From: Astragalus membranaceus
Lineage: Eukaryota > Streptophyta > Magnoliopsida > Fabales > Fabaceae
Assembly: GCA_039519185.1 (NCBI GenBank)
Contig: CM076850.1
Coordinates: 89,882,270-89,946,269 of the forward strand
DNA: 64,000 nucleotides
Direction: 5' to 3'
Positions 23,941-36,201 of this stretch are shown here, piece after piece. Position 1 is the first letter of the stretch, and each line of letters begins with the position of its first letter. Made by a program: the position numbers and the translations under genes. Below the pieces are notes generated by a model. That model did no database searches, was not told the origin of the DNA, and saw only the letters and a list, made by a program, of their open reading frames with translations.

Positions 23941-24510
23941 CTAAGCAATGTAAAAGAGGTTTTCACGTCTCCTTAACAAGGCATAAATGAAATCTACAAC
24001 TCTATCAATCTCGTCTTTGTCCTCCTTCTCACTCTTTTGTTTGTTTTCCTCTTCTGTCTCCTCTAAGATTTCTTTTTCTTTCCCATCCTCCTTAACAACA
24101 TTCTTGGCTTTCAGAGGTAGTGTTTGGTGGAACATTTTATTACATTCAGTTTCCATCTCACTACTCTTCCCAATCACTTCATCACATATGATGCTCATAC
24201 AATCTTCATGTTCCTCAGGATTGGTTTGAGTGTTAGTGCCTCTATGTTGATCAGCCAATTTTTTAGCTATTTGTCCAACCTGAAAATTAAGATTTTGAAT
24301 TGAAGTATCTACTCTTTTCTGGTTAGAAATGGATACCTGCATAAATTGAATCAGAATATCCTCCAATCTTGTGATTGAGGAAGCCTTTTTATCCATCGTT
24401 CCAAGAGGATATTGACTATATTGTTGATAAGGAGGTTCCCCAAAATTTAGCCATTGATCTTGTTTCCATTCTTGGGCATAATGGTAGTTGTGGTAACCTT
24501 GGTCAGACAT
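23941..24510 (-). pseudogene. Athila-like Gag-related fragment (189 aa)
   Basis: An open frame starting at ATG 24510, about 170 bp downstream (in sense) of a tRNA-Asp-type primer site, where Gag or a leader ORF is expected. The N terminus is rich in Tyr, Gln and His (a YHNYHYAQEWKQDQW segment), followed by a coiled-coil-like stretch and a very acidic Glu/Lys tail. No capsid core or zinc knuckle is present. The frame runs to 23941, where the sequence meets the inverted LTR fragment, so the C terminus is probably cut off. Function is inferred from position. Confidence 0.5.
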
Positions 24511-24677
24511 GGTTTCTGCCCTTTTTTAGAGAATCTGAAAAAGAAATAGCTAACAAGAGGAATATCTTTGACTAGCAAGAGGGGTTAGTCTAAAAACAAA
24601 GATTATGTAAACTCTATTCACAAATATACTTGCTTAAAATCTTAAAAATCTGCTGCAATGCTTAAGTATTCATCACA

Positions 24678-24697
24678 AGTCCCCGGCAACGGCGCCA
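24678..24697 (-). promoter_or_regulatory. Primer binding site, tRNA-Asp type
   Basis: Minus strand TGGCGCCGTTGCCGGGGACT, the classic Athila-type primer site, 5 nt from the LTR start at 24703. Confidence 0.85.
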
Positions 24698-25558
24698 AAT
24701 TTTGATAACACTTTTTCGTAAAAGCGTTACTTCCGTTCTAATACAGCAGTAAAATACTTTAGTATTAGGTATCGTATCCACAGAGACTTGGTGATATTGT
24801 CAGCCGTTCAATCAGATTTTCAAATCTTAAGTTACAAAGAGATAGTTGTTTGTTGTTTTGTAAACTTCGAAACTAAAAGCGATAATTTGATAAAGTAAAG
24901 TAACAAGTGATAGAAAGATGTTGAGATTAGATTTCATTAACTTATTCCAATGCATTTAACTGATTCATATATATAACTCTATTTTACTCATTGATTTATC
25001 ATCACCATATCATCCAACTTAACTAATTCCTTAGGTTAAGTGAAATCAACAACTTGTTTGCATAAATAAAGATTCCTCAACTATTTAAGCAAATAGTAGC
25101 ATTAAGATTAGGTGATATATTGACTAAAAAACGTGATTCTATTCCTAGATATCAAGCTTAATAGGTGATTGAATTTAAGGCACAACCAAAAGCTTATTTT
25201 CCAATACAACTTTAGATTCAAAGATCAAGTATAGGTGATCAACTATAACAAGCATTAAGCACAAAATTTAATCACTAAATCAATTAGTAAAATGAGATAT
25301 ATATATATTACTAAATTAGGTTCAATACATGGATATAAGATAACTAAACCTAACCTCAACAAAAGAGAGTTTAGCTACTCATTTTCATGATAGCTATGAT
25401 ACAAAATAAAAAGAGATGAAAAACCTCAAAAATGTAGCACCCTTGATCCCTCAAGATGATGCTCCAAGCTTCAATTCTTCAGTTCCTTTTAATCTCTCCT
25501 TCAGTGTATGACTATGTATTTTAAAATATGATGCTCTTAAAGTTCAGAAATGAAGTCC

Positions 25559-25566
25559 CTTTTATA
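25559..25566 (-). promoter_or_regulatory. LTR TATA box
   Basis: Minus strand CCTATAAAAGGGA, about 740 bp into the LTR in sense and directly downstream, in sense, of the GCTTAGCTAAC repeat cluster, which could therefore act as an upstream element. Confidence 0.55.
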
Positions 25567-26005
25567 GGAAAAATTGTTAGCTAAGCTAAGGTCTGGTGTC
25601 GCTTAGCTAACAAATGGTGTGTTGTTGCCTTTGCATTCCCTTTCTAGTTAGCTAAGCTAAGGGTTAAGATTGCTTAGCTAACAAGACTTGTGTTGCATTC
25701 TCCTTCTTCTTAGCTAAGCTAATGCTTGATGTTGCCTAGCTACAAAATTGTGTGTTGCATTATCCTTCTTGTTAGCTAAGCTAAGGCTTGATGTTGCTTA
25801 GCTACAAAATTGTGTGTTGGATTCTCTTTCTTTTTAGCTAAGCTAAGAAATGGAGTTGCTTAGCTAACAATAGCCACCTTTACTTTCTCTCTCTTGTTAG
25901 CTAAGCTAAGATATGAAGTTGCTTAGCTAACAGTAACCGCCTTTACTTTCTCTCTCTTGATAGCTAAGCTAAGACATGAAGTTGTTTGGCTAACAAAAGG
26001 TGTGT
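25565..26005. repeat. Seven-copy palindromic minisatellite in LTR
   Basis: Units of about 62-76 bp, each built as an imperfect inverted repeat: TTAGCTAAGCTAAG, a ~12-bp spacer, then GCTTAGCTAAC. Starts near 25570, 25648, 25710, 25771, 25834, 25898 and 25960. The half-sites are well conserved while spacers and inter-unit sequence vary. Confidence 0.85.
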
Positions 26006-26306
26006 AGCCTCTTCCGATGTGTCTCTTTCTTCACGGTGAAGCAACGCTACTCTGGTTAAGCGAATGTTAGCTTTAGCTACTACCAGTATCTTCTGATTTT
26101 GCTTCTTTTTTGCTTTTCTTTAGGCCTTGCTTAACACCTAACTGCACAACTTTTCATATAAAAGGATAACTTCATAACAGACACATGCATTTACTATTTT
26201 TGTAATATTCACTAATATTTATGGAAAAAGTTCAATTAATTTGTATTTAAGTCAAATAAGTGCTTGTAAATTCTTTAGAAATTTGATGTAAATCAAGCAC
26301 TTATCA

Positions 26307-26321
26307 AACTCTCCCCAACTT
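26307..26321 (-). other. Polypurine tract
   Basis: Minus strand AAGTTGGGGAGAGTT abuts the LTR end at 26306. Confidence 0.75.
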
Positions 26322-27667
26322 AGAATTTTGTTTGTCCCCAAACAAAAAGTCCAAGACTCTAGTTTTTAATTGGTTTTTAAACAATCAAGTTCAATAGAAT
26401 TGCATGATTTTTCTTTATTTCACAAAAATCACAATTTTAAAGAGAAAACGGTGTTTGATGGTGTTTTTACATATGAGAACATAATTGTACTACACTTGCA
26501 ATACAATTCTGAAAAATTTCCAATTCATTCAGTCAATTATCAGTTATCAGGAAATAACATACTCACATCAAAGTGTATCTCTCAAAGGTGAGTGTTTCTC
26601 TCAATCCATTAATTGAATTCACAAAAGTCAACTTTGTTACTTGTCTCCTCAACCTGTTAAAATCATATGTTAAACATGGATCACTAAGGTCTTTTGAGGC
26701 TTGTAATGGGGCTTGGCTCCAAACAGATTTGGTTTTTCTGGATATTCAAAAGAACCTAAAAGGTCTAAGAGAGCAATCACAAATTTTCAATACCTTTTCT
26801 AATTCCAAGCTCACTTTTTTTTTTGGTTTTGCCACATTCTTTCTTCTTTTCATCTTTTTCTTTCTTTTCACACAAGAGAATGATTTCATTACAGTTTTGC
26901 ACTTTTGTGCCACTTTTCAATTTTCAATCACTTTTTCTCCCCAACTTGAATATAACCAACTCATGAGTGCTCTCTTATCCTAATAGGTATGGGAGAGATT
27001 CTTTGTTTTTCTTTTAAGGCTTAAAGGGTTATATACAAGAAAATTATTTCTTTTTCGGCACGAAAGGGGGTAATCAAAGAGATTTAATTTTCAATGTTGG
27101 CTTTTTTGGCTTAGTAGGCTTAAATGAAACAAATGCCTTGATCATATCCATGTGTCACATAAAACGTTAGGAGTGAGAGACTCAAGCAAAACCAACCAAG
27201 TGAAAACAATTATGACTCTCATTTTAAGTGTTTAAGATACGCACAACTCACTTGGCTTTAGGTTTATGCATTTCCTGAAATCAGACATTTTTTTTTGACC
27301 TTATCGAAAATATTTCATTCAATTTTTTTTTCCGTAAGATGTAAACATTTATGCTCACAATGCACACAACCACTAATTCACATTGTTCCCTTTCAAAAAA
27401 TTCAAAGATTGATCATGCAATTAAGTTGATTTTTCAAAAACCAAATCATTTCAAAAAGCTCTTTCCTATTTAGACAACTACAAACTAGAAAACATATTAA
27501 CAGTATTTAATGAACCCTAAAGGTATTCAAAACATAACTCAGTACCAAAAGTATTTAGCAAAATGATGACCAGTATTTAAAACAAAAGCAATAAAAGCAA
27601 ACACTGAGTCATGGCGCGCTTTATCAAAGTAGGTCTCTCAAGGCCTCCATCTGAGCATCAATATCAG
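26322..27667 (-). mobile_element. 3' interior of an Athila-like element, non-coding
   Basis: About 1.35 kb with no convincing frame, including a T-rich stretch near 26815-26870. Begins with 'ttttgtttgtccccaaacaaa', similar in style to the 3' interior near 17.93 kb. Cut on the right by the truncated chromovirus LTR at 27668. Confidence 0.5.
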
Positions 27668-29099
27668 TTTTAATGTAATTCACCTCACCTCAATGTATAC
27701 CTACGTGTTTTCCACGAATTACGGCTTATTTATCAATATATAGGGTTTTGGGAACGTTTAAAATGCAATTGGAATCGTTCGGAATGGCCTAAGACAGGTT
27801 TTGAAAATGGGTAACAAAAGGTTTGGCACGGTCTGTGGCTGATACGCACGACCCGTGCGCATTTAAAAAAATTTCCCATTCCGTTCGATCCCAATATCCG
27901 TTCCGATCGATACCCTAACACATTGAAACATTATTCCAGTCCATAACAACAATCATAATCATCAATCAATCAATATCTCAACCAATCCAAACAATCACAT
28001 TATCAATCAATCAACCGTATAATTCCTCGTTCAAAACGTAATTTTCGTAAAATGGTTTTGACTCAAAAACGCATGAACTAAACATACAACCAGTATTTCG
28101 AAAACAAATCCCTAAGCGGGTATAGAACTCGCCGATTTGATAGACTCGCGAGAAATCACGTCCTCACACGAAACGACCGAACCATAACCTCTCGAACAAT
28201 CCCCGTAATCGCGAACTCGCACCAAACGGGTCTAGACTTCGAAACTGAACTTCCCACACTTCCATATTCGAAACTCAACCTCCTTGAGCTACTGAAATCA
28301 CTCTCTATCACGTCCAATCTACAATGAGGCTGTTGTACTTGCCCAAAACAACAATGTGGCTTCACTATTCTACTCTCACTAGCTCCAATTTAACATGCAA
28401 GGCTTTGAAACTCCAAGAGCACCATTTTGAGCTTCATAAATCAGAAATGGAAAAATGGAGAAGAGGATGAATGAGCTTATGAGTTTGGTATCATTGGATA
28501 GAGAATGAAAAATGGAAGGGAATGGAGAAGAGAGTACTTACATGCAACTAGGATTGAGTTTGAGCTCCCTCTTCTTCTCTCTCTCACCCTCGAGCTCTCC
28601 TCCCTCTCTCAACTCTATGTTTTCTATTTTTCTGGTTCTGTTTTCAGCAAGTGAGGTATTTGGGTGTTTCAGCTGAAAAGTTTTAAGTGGGTGGAAAAGA
28701 CATTTTTGCCCTCACTTACTTATTTCCAATTACTAAGTTACCCTTAATACATAATTACCCTATTTCACTTCTAACTTATAAGCTTTCAGTTTTGCTGAAA
28801 CCAAAGGGGTGTTTGGGTGTTTTTAACATTTGTGAGCTGAAGGTGTTTCAACACAAGGAAATGACCAAAATACCCCTGTCCTCAAATTCTCGTCTAAACC
28901 CCAAATAATTCAACCAATCAATTAATAGTTCACATGACTCATATCATTAAGTAATCAAACACATAATTAACTTACTTAATTAATAACCATCACCTCATTG
29001 TTAATTAATTAAGATAACATATATTATTTAGCTAATCAATTAACTCATAACCGCACGCTAATTTCAATAAACGAAATTAGCTAAATCGGGGATGTTACA
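27668..29099 (-). repeat. 3' LTR of the chromovirus (truncated)
   Basis: Colinear with about 40240-41770. Compared with that copy it has lost about 100 bp of the GC-rich palindrome module (one unit kept at about 27815-27865). Truncated at its sense 3' end. Confidence 0.85.
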
Positions 29100-29112
29100 A
29101 TCACCCCAATTT
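29100..29112 (-). other. Polypurine tract
   Basis: Minus strand AAAATTGGGGTGA directly precedes the 3' LTR start. Confidence 0.6.
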
Positions 29113-29149
29113 TTAAAAATTTTGTCCTCAAAATTGAACAAAACATACC

Positions 29150-30664
29150 TCAAGAAAATAGATACGGATATCTAGCCCGCATGTCATCCTCCAACTCCCA
29201 TGTAGCTTCCTCAATCGGAAATCAATCCCAAACCACTTTGACAATGGGAATTGTCCTCGTCCGGAGCGTCTTCTCACCACGTTCCATGATGTAACTAGGA
29301 TGAGGTTGAAATGACAAATCCGGCCTAAGGTCAATCGTCTCGAAACTCAATGGTTGACTCGGATCGAAAATGTATTTCCTTAACTGAGACACATGGAATA
29401 CATCATGAAGATTGGACAAAGCTAGAGGTAAAGCGATACGGTAAGCTACTACTCCAACTCGCTCGATAATTTGGAAGAGTCCAATATACCGAAGACTGAG
29501 TTTCTTCGCTCGCAATGCTCTACCGGTACCAATAGTTGGAGAAACTCTCAAAAACACATGATCACAAGACTCAAACTCTAGTGGTCTTCTTCTCTTGTCA
29601 GAATAGCTCTTCTGCCTACTCTGGCCAGCCTTCATTCTTTCTCTGATTTGCCGGATCTTTTCAGTTGTCTCAAGAACCAAATCGGGTCCTAATAACCGAT
29701 CTTCACCGACATCCCACCAACATAATGACGTTCTGCACTTTCTCCCATACAATGCTTCAAATGGAGCCATTCCGATACTGGAATGATAGCTGTTATTATA
29801 AGCAAACTCCACCAATGGAAGATGATCCTCCCATTTTCTTCTGTTATCCAGCACACAAGCCCAGAGCATATCTTCTAAAGTTTGGATGGTCCTTTCAGTC
29901 TGACCATCCGTCTGCGGATGATAAGAAGTGCTAACAAACAATTTTGTTCTCAAAGCTTGGTTTAAATCTTTCCAAAATCGAGAAGTGAACTTTGGATCAC
30001 GATCTGACACAATGCTTGTAGGAACTCCATGAAATCTTACTATACTCTTCAAATATTCCTCTGCTAACTTGGAAACCTTACTGTTCGAACGAACAGGAAT
30101 AAAATGAGCTGATTTGGTTAGACGATCCACAACTACCCAGATGGAATCGTTACCGGCTTGGGACCTTGGTAATCCCATAACAAAGTCCATGGAAATATCT
30201 TCCCATTTCCACACTCGCACATTCAGCGGCTGCAGCTGACCAGCAGGCTTCTGGTGCTTTACCTTAACCCTTTGACAAGTTAGGCATCGAGACACAAATT
30301 CTGCAACCTCTACTTTCATACCTGGCCACCAGTACATCTGTTTCAAATCCCGATACATCTTGGTAGACCCAGGATGTATGGAATATTGACTCCGATGAGC
30401 TTCCTCTAACACTTGCCTTTTAATGTCATCATCCTTTGGCACACAAATCCTACCGTTGAAGCAAATAGTCCCATCACTATCTTCGGTAAAATTTGGTAAC
30501 CTCCTTTGAGTTTGCAACTCTACATCAATTTCTTGAGCTGAGCGAATCAGATTTCTCAATAGACTCGAAATCTGGATATGACTCAACACTAACCGGTTCC
30601 TCCTTTGCTTCACATTCAAATTTAAGTCTCTGAAAGACTCTAACAGTTCCATCTCATGCATCAT
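29150..30664 (-). pseudogene. Chromovirus integrase with chromodomain
   Basis: Integrase inserts the cDNA; the chromodomain steers insertion to particular chromatin. The frame starting at 30664 (480 aa) shows, in order, an HHCC zinc finger (H90, H97, C127, C130), a DDE catalytic core with D160 (SMDF), D221 (SDRDPKF) and E257 (QTERTI), a GPY/F-type module near 390-405 and the start of a chromodomain ending ...VKVVWD. An in-frame TGA at 29222-29224 cuts the chromodomain in the middle; the same frame continues with its conserved second half (EEATWELEDDMRARYPYLF) to a natural stop at 29150-29152. The upstream RNase H is in another frame (shift at about 30664). The catalytic residues are intact. 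Confidence 0.9.
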
Positions 30665-31956
30665 TAATTCTGAAGTTGAATAGATTTCCTACTCAACGCA
30701 TCAGCTACAGCATTGGCCTTTCCGGGATGATACTTCAATTCGAAGTTGTAATCTTTCAGAAACTCAACCCATCTTCTTTGCCTATTATTCAATTCTTTCT
30801 GGTCAAACAGATACTTAAGGCTCTTGTGATCACTAAAGACTTTGAAATGAGAACCGTATAGGTAATGTCTCCAAATCTTTAGAGCATACACAATTGCAGC
30901 TAACTCCAAATCATGCGTCGGATAATTCTCTTCATGAAACTTGAATTGCCTGGATGCATATGCTACCACTTGTTGATTCTGCATTAAAACACACCCTAAA
31001 CCCTTTCCAGAAGCATCACTGTAAGTTTGAAATCCCAGTGACGGATCCGGAAGAATTAGGATTGGAGCAGAAGTCAACCTAGCTTTCAACTCTTGAAAAC
31101 TTTCCTCACAATCGGATTTCCATTGAAACGACTGATCCTTGCGAGTTAGCCGAGTAAGTGGAAGAACTAACCGTGAGAACCCTTCAATAAACCTCTGATA
31201 GTATCCAGCGAGACCTAAGAAACTTCTTACTTCTGTCATATATGTTGGCTGTTCCCAATTCAAGACGGCTTCTACTTTACTGGGATCCAGTGCAACTCCC
31301 GATTGGGATATTACATGACCCAGAAACTTTACCTCGTGCATCCAGAAATCACACTTGGAAGGCTTTGCATACAACTTCTTCTCTCGAAGTACATTCAAAA
31401 CAATTCGGAGATGTTGTACACGCTCCTCAATGGTCTTCGAGTACACCAAGATATCATCAATGAACACCACTACAAACTGATCCAGGTACGGGTGGAAGAC
31501 TCGGTTCATGTAATCCATGAATACCGCGGGAGCATTAGTTAGACCGAAGGGCATCACTACAAACTCGTAATGTCCATACCGAGTACGAAAAGCTGTCTTA
31601 GGAATATCTAAGGCTCTCACCTTTATCTGATGATAACCCGACCTAAGATCAATTTTTGAAAATACCGAGGCTCCTCGAAGTTGATCTAGCAAATCATTGA
31701 TTCTTGGCAGAGGATACTTATTTTTGATAGTTACCTTGTTCAGCTGGAGGTAATCGATACACAATCTTATGCTCCCATCTTTCTTCTTGACAAGCAATAC
31801 CGGAGCACCCCATGGCGAAACACTAGGCCTAATGAATCGTTTTGAAATCAACTCTTCAAGTTTGGACTTTAATTCCTTTAACTCTAAAGGAGACATTATA
31901 TATGGAGCAACAGAGATTGACCCTGTGCCCGGAACCAACTCTATTGAGAATTCCAC
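30664..31956 (-). pseudogene. Chromovirus reverse transcriptase and RNase H
   Basis: Copies element RNA into DNA inside virus-like particles. Visible RT motifs: KIDLRSGYHQ (residues about 101-110, first catalytic Asp), MPFGLTNAP (135-143) and the active-site box FIDD (165-168). Connection region with FLGLAGYYQRFI (247-257). RNase H residues D314 (SDAS), E351, D376 (SDHK) and D419 (ADAL) are all present. The frame ends with TAA at 30664-30666 and integrase restarts in another frame in overlap with that stop, so one indel separates them. Upstream, another frameshift near 31985-31995 separates it from protease. Confidence 0.92.
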
Positions 31957-32605
31957 CTCACGATCTGGAGGTAAAGAGGAAACTTCATCCGAAAAACATC
32001 CAGAAATTCATTAACAACTTGTATAGAGGACAAAACTAAACCAATTTCATTCGATGCAGACAACATAATAACATAAGCTTCCGCACCTTGAAATAAAGAC
32101 TGACTCACCGATGTGAAAAATATACTTGCTTCAGAATTTGACTTTGGTAGTTCAACTGATTCCGTGGTGAAACTGACAGTTCGGTTGAAATAGTCGATAG
32201 TGACACGATTTGTTGTCATCCAGTTCATACCCAAAACGACGTCCATACCTCTCATAGGTAAACAAATAAAATCTAGCATGAAGTTTCTGTCTCCTATGGC
32301 CAGAAGACAACTTTGACATAAAGACTGGGTCTGGACACGACCCTTGGCAACAGTCAAGATAGTTATCGGCTCGGATAGCGGAGATAAAGCTAATCCTAAC
32401 CGGTCAACACATGCTTGAGAAATAAAACAATGAGTAGCACCTGAATCATATAATATACTGACAGAGTTATTGAAAAGAGATCTCGTACCCCGCAATAGAT
32501 TATCTGAAGGCTTGGCTTTCTCAGCATCTAAGGTGTAGATCCTTCCTTGAGTTGTAGCAGCTTGCTCCTCTCTGTTCCTCTTCTTCAATGGACATTCATG
32601 AGCAT
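31941..32605 (-). pseudogene. Chromovirus zinc-knuckle tail and aspartic protease
   Basis: The segment continues Gag downstream of the nested insertion: it starts with the last His and Cys of a CCHC knuckle, then a basic linker, then a retroelement protease with the active-site motif D-S-G-A (LYDSGATHCF) and a VVLGMNWM segment near the end. The frame is lost to a frameshift near 31990 just before the reverse transcriptase, leaving about 15 out-of-frame residues before a stop at 31941. The first codons readable on this frame to the right of 32605 come from the inserted element's LTR, not from the chromovirus. Confidence 0.85.
32601..32605. repeat. TSD AGCAT, left
   Basis: Identical to 38951-38955; delimits the nested element. 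Confidence 0.93.
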
Positions 32606-35480
32606 TGTAACACCCCAACTCTACCCGTTCGTTTTATTACATATCAGAGTGCGGAAATTAAACTTAAAACAGGCAATGGGGCGTCACATGCAACATTTCA
32701 AAAGCCAACAACGTATAATCAAGTAAAAACGTGGAAGAACAACATCAACTTAGTTTACAACCCCGAATATTTGTTCAAATACTTTAAACCACCTATCCAT
32801 GTTTCAAAAACAACTAATGCAACAAGCAATTGAAATAGTGTTCTTCCCCTCCCCAGGTGCTACGTATCAGAGACGACACTGACTCGGCTACTAAAAGACC
32901 CTTGGTCTTCATTTGCGACTACCTGCACGTTACCCACGTAGAGGTAACATTCAAACAGAAAGGGTGAGTCTCTAACAGCATAAAAGCATATATGATAGAT
33001 AATATACTAGAGAATAGGCAACTATAACTACCATAGCACATCAACAGTCAAAGTACAACTATCACGGAGCAACACCAACAAGTAACAACATAAGCAAAAC
33101 GACGAGCAACACCAACAAGTAACAACATAAGCAAAACGACAAGCAACGACACCATGGGTACAACGTGTATGTATGAAATGCAACCCACACCGACGGGTAT
33201 ATGCATGTGGTACCAATCAACGTAAATAGCCTTTGTGGCTTCATCATCAACACTGAGCAAAGCTCTATGGCCGAAGCCTACATCAACGCAATAATGCATT
33301 ATGCCCTGCATGAGACACTATGTACAACGCATCGTGACAATCAACAACATAATCATGCTATGCACAACAACGTCAACAACATCATCATTGGTCATATTCG
33401 ACCCAACCACATCATCATCGAGTTTTGGTCATATTTGACCCAGCAACAACAACAACAAGATTTAGTCACATTGACTCAACAACAAGAACAGCAAATTCAG
33501 TCTTATTAGACACAATAAAACATCACAACACTGAGGTAGCACAAAGTGGCGCCTAGGAAACAACACCAACAACACAGACACAACACATTGGCGCCCAACA
33601 GCACATAAAAGGGCGCCTGAGGCAAACTGCGCCACCCTGGGCGCCAAAACAGACAGCACGTGGCGTCATACAGCAACACAGTCCTAGACACAAACTAAGA
33701 CACAAACCGCAACACAGTCACAAACTAAGACACAAACAGCAACACAGTCCTAGATACAAACTAAGACACAAACTGCAACACAGTCACAAACTAAGACACA
33801 AACAGCAACACAGTCCTAGATACAAACTAAGACACAAACTGCAACACAGGAGGCAACAAAGACACTAAAACTGGCGCCTGGTGGCAACCTGCGCCACATT
33901 CTGGGCAACCTGCGCCAGTCTGGGCGCAATACAGCAAGCAACCTGGCGCCCTGTGGCAACCTGCGCCACATTCTGGGAAACCTGCGCCACTCTGGGCGCA
34001 ACACAACAAGCAACCTGGCGCACTGTGGCAACCTGCGCCACATTCTGGGCATCCTGCGCCACTCTGGGCGCAACACAGCAAGCAACCTGGCGCCCTGTGG
34101 CAACCTGCCCCACATTCTGGGCAACCTGCGCCACTCTGGGAGCAACACAGCAAGCAACCTGGCGCACACAGGGCAGCAACATGGCGCCCTGGCGCAGCAC
34201 AGCACTAGTGCAGAATTTCCTACAGCAGTGCACCTACTTCGGCGAATTAATTAAAATAGCAAACGATATCGAATTTTAGCAAAAGACCACTCATTGGGAA
34301 GCTCTCTGAGTGTAGTTTCTGCCTATGATTTTCATTTTTCAAAATAAGTATCCAGTTGGTACAGTTTTTCAAAACACTACACTGAGCTACCAAAATCGGA
34401 CAGAATTCTTTACCCAACTTGCAACTAAATTGTCTTTCTCATTTCTTAATGAAATTTCGTGAAACCAGTGCCTAATTCGTAGAGAATTAAGTCTTCTTTC
34501 CAATGAAACAAGAATCATTCAAAACGGAGTTCTATTGAGGACACAAAATCTACAAAAACCGAACCTACTCACAGTTTGATTCCAGAATTTTGACCTAACT
34601 TTGGAGACTCATAACTTGAGCTACACAACCCCAAATTGAACGGAACCAGTGCCAAAACGACCGGCTTTAAGTCTGTTTTCAAAAACAATCAGCCACATAA
34701 TTTTTGGATCAACCAAACAGTACCAGTTTTAGAAGGACCGAAACAGTGTCTAGAAACGCACAAAAGACCATAAGCAAGTAAAACTCATTATGATCAATCA
34801 CCAAATACCAATCTCAACATCACATACTTATGCATTTTGTCAAACATCTAACATGCATTCTAAATATCACTCACACATTCTATCATACACCTAGCGTGCA
34901 ACATTTTACCATCTATTCACTCAAGGCCATCAACACTCAAAACAACACCAACAACATACATATAATTTCATAATTCATTCATGCATATTATCAAACAACT
35001 CCTAGGCATCATAGGTTCTACCCTCCTATATACTATCCATCATATAACCCTTCATACTATGAGACTCCCCTTACCTTAAGAATCGTTGGAGATGAAAAAC
35101 CCTTACACGAATCACCAAAACGCAGCAACAAGCTCTTCTCTTCTCTCTTGCGATTTTCTTCTCTTTTCCTTCTCCCTAGCGTGCGCTCTTCTTTTCTCTT
35201 CTCATGTTCTCTTCTTTTTTTTCTTTCTTTTCTCCAATTGTGTCTAAGACACTAAACCTAGAGCTTAAGTATCATGGGCTCTAGTGTCTTGGGTCCTATT
35301 TACCACTCAATTAACTACTTACACCACTCCCTAATTTAATTAACATACCACTCACTTAATTACTAAACACTACTCCCTTTTTCTAAATTAAAACACCATC
35401 CTGTTATTTTATTATGACTATTCAATGAAATACCTAAGTAATTTAATTTAATAAATACTTAATTATTTTGGGGCGTTACA
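32606..35480 (-). repeat. 3' LTR of the nested element
   Basis: TGTAACACCCC ... GGGGCGTTACA on the plus strand. Carries the 72-bp GGCGCC minisatellite (about 33870-34170) and a CT-rich tract at 35125-35235. Has about 45 bp near 34290-34335 that the other LTR lacks. Confidence 0.9.
33870..34200. repeat. 72-bp GC-rich minisatellite in LTR
   Basis: Units start at about 33941, 34013, 34085 and 34157, exactly 72 bp apart, built from TGGCGCC/GGCGCA and 'caacctgcgccac' blocks. Because 72 is a multiple of three, long spurious open frames appear on both strands. Confidence 0.92.
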
Positions 35481-35494
35481 ACTTTCCCCCACTT
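35481..35494 (-). other. Polypurine tract
   Basis: Minus strand AAGTGGGGGAAAGT abuts the 3' LTR. Confidence 0.85.
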
Positions 35495-36185
35495 AGAGTA
35501 TTTTCGTCGTCGAAAATTTACGTCAAACTCACGAACACAATACCAAATCTCCTTGTCATCTCTAACCGTCCTCGTCCATAATCTATCGCATACTTAGCAG
35601 TAGACCAAACACCCTTCTCCACATTCTTACTCCCAATTAGATGTTCTAATCTGTGGGTTATCAAAGTCCTACTCGACTACTCAAACACCATCTATCCGAT
35701 ATTGGAATACTATACTCTCAACGGTGATTACTATGGTTTTACTCAATTAAATTCCAACTCCTACGAGTCACCCCCCAAACTCAAAGTCTAATCCTACTTA
35801 TCTCGTGTTAGGCCGACAGCGGACCAGACTCAAGCCCTCCCAAAACACACCGACTGGCTACGACAATTAATATGAACATGGTTATGCTCTAACCCGTTCA
35901 TACCCAAGATTACAATCAACCCACCCACGGCAAACAACAAAAATTCACAACAAAGTCTCTGTCGAAGATCGACAAGGGACACAGAGATCACACATCAGAA
36001 CACAATACATCACACAATACCAGTAGGGGCATCTCCCCCACTAGTACACTTACCATCAGCAGCTTCTGTTTACCTGTACCTGCAGGAACATCACTACAAC
36101 ACAACCAATGGTTAGGACTAGAAGACAACAGTTGGTCGTTAACCGACACAACGACTCGACGACTTGGCCGGACGGACCAACCATT
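35495..36185 (-). mobile_element. Empty interior of the nested element
   Basis: About 700 bp with no recognisable Gag or Pol and no plausible frame. It presumably retains only packaging and priming signals. Confidence 0.8.
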
Positions 36186-36197
36186 GCTCTGATACCA
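36186..36197 (-). promoter_or_regulatory. Primer binding site, tRNA-iMet
   Basis: Minus strand TGGTATCAGAGC, 4 nt from the 5' LTR edge at 36202. Confidence 0.92.
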
Positions 36198-36201
36198 ACT
36201 A

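Larger units (their letters stand above)
24703..26306 (-). repeat. LTR of a second Athila-like element
   Basis: 1604 bp bounded by TGATAACAC...ACTTATCA. On its left is a primer site and gag (5' interior); on its right is a polypurine tract and 3' interior, both in minus sense. A single LTR therefore sits between the two opposite ends of an interior. Contains a TATA box (25566-25559) and a 7-copy repeat. Confidence 0.8.

Noticed and set aside
25565..26005. Microsatellite-like miRNA precursor in the GCTTAGCTAAC cluster
   Set aside because: Each arm pair is only 11-14 bp with a ~12-bp loop; too short for a plant miRNA hairpin.
33816..34279. Overlapping 100-130 codon Cys/Arg-rich frames on both strands at the GGCGCC minisatellite (also at 37346-37788)
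   Set aside because: A 72-bp period is a multiple of three, so a repeat free of stops gives long frames on both strands. Copy number differs between the two LTRs.
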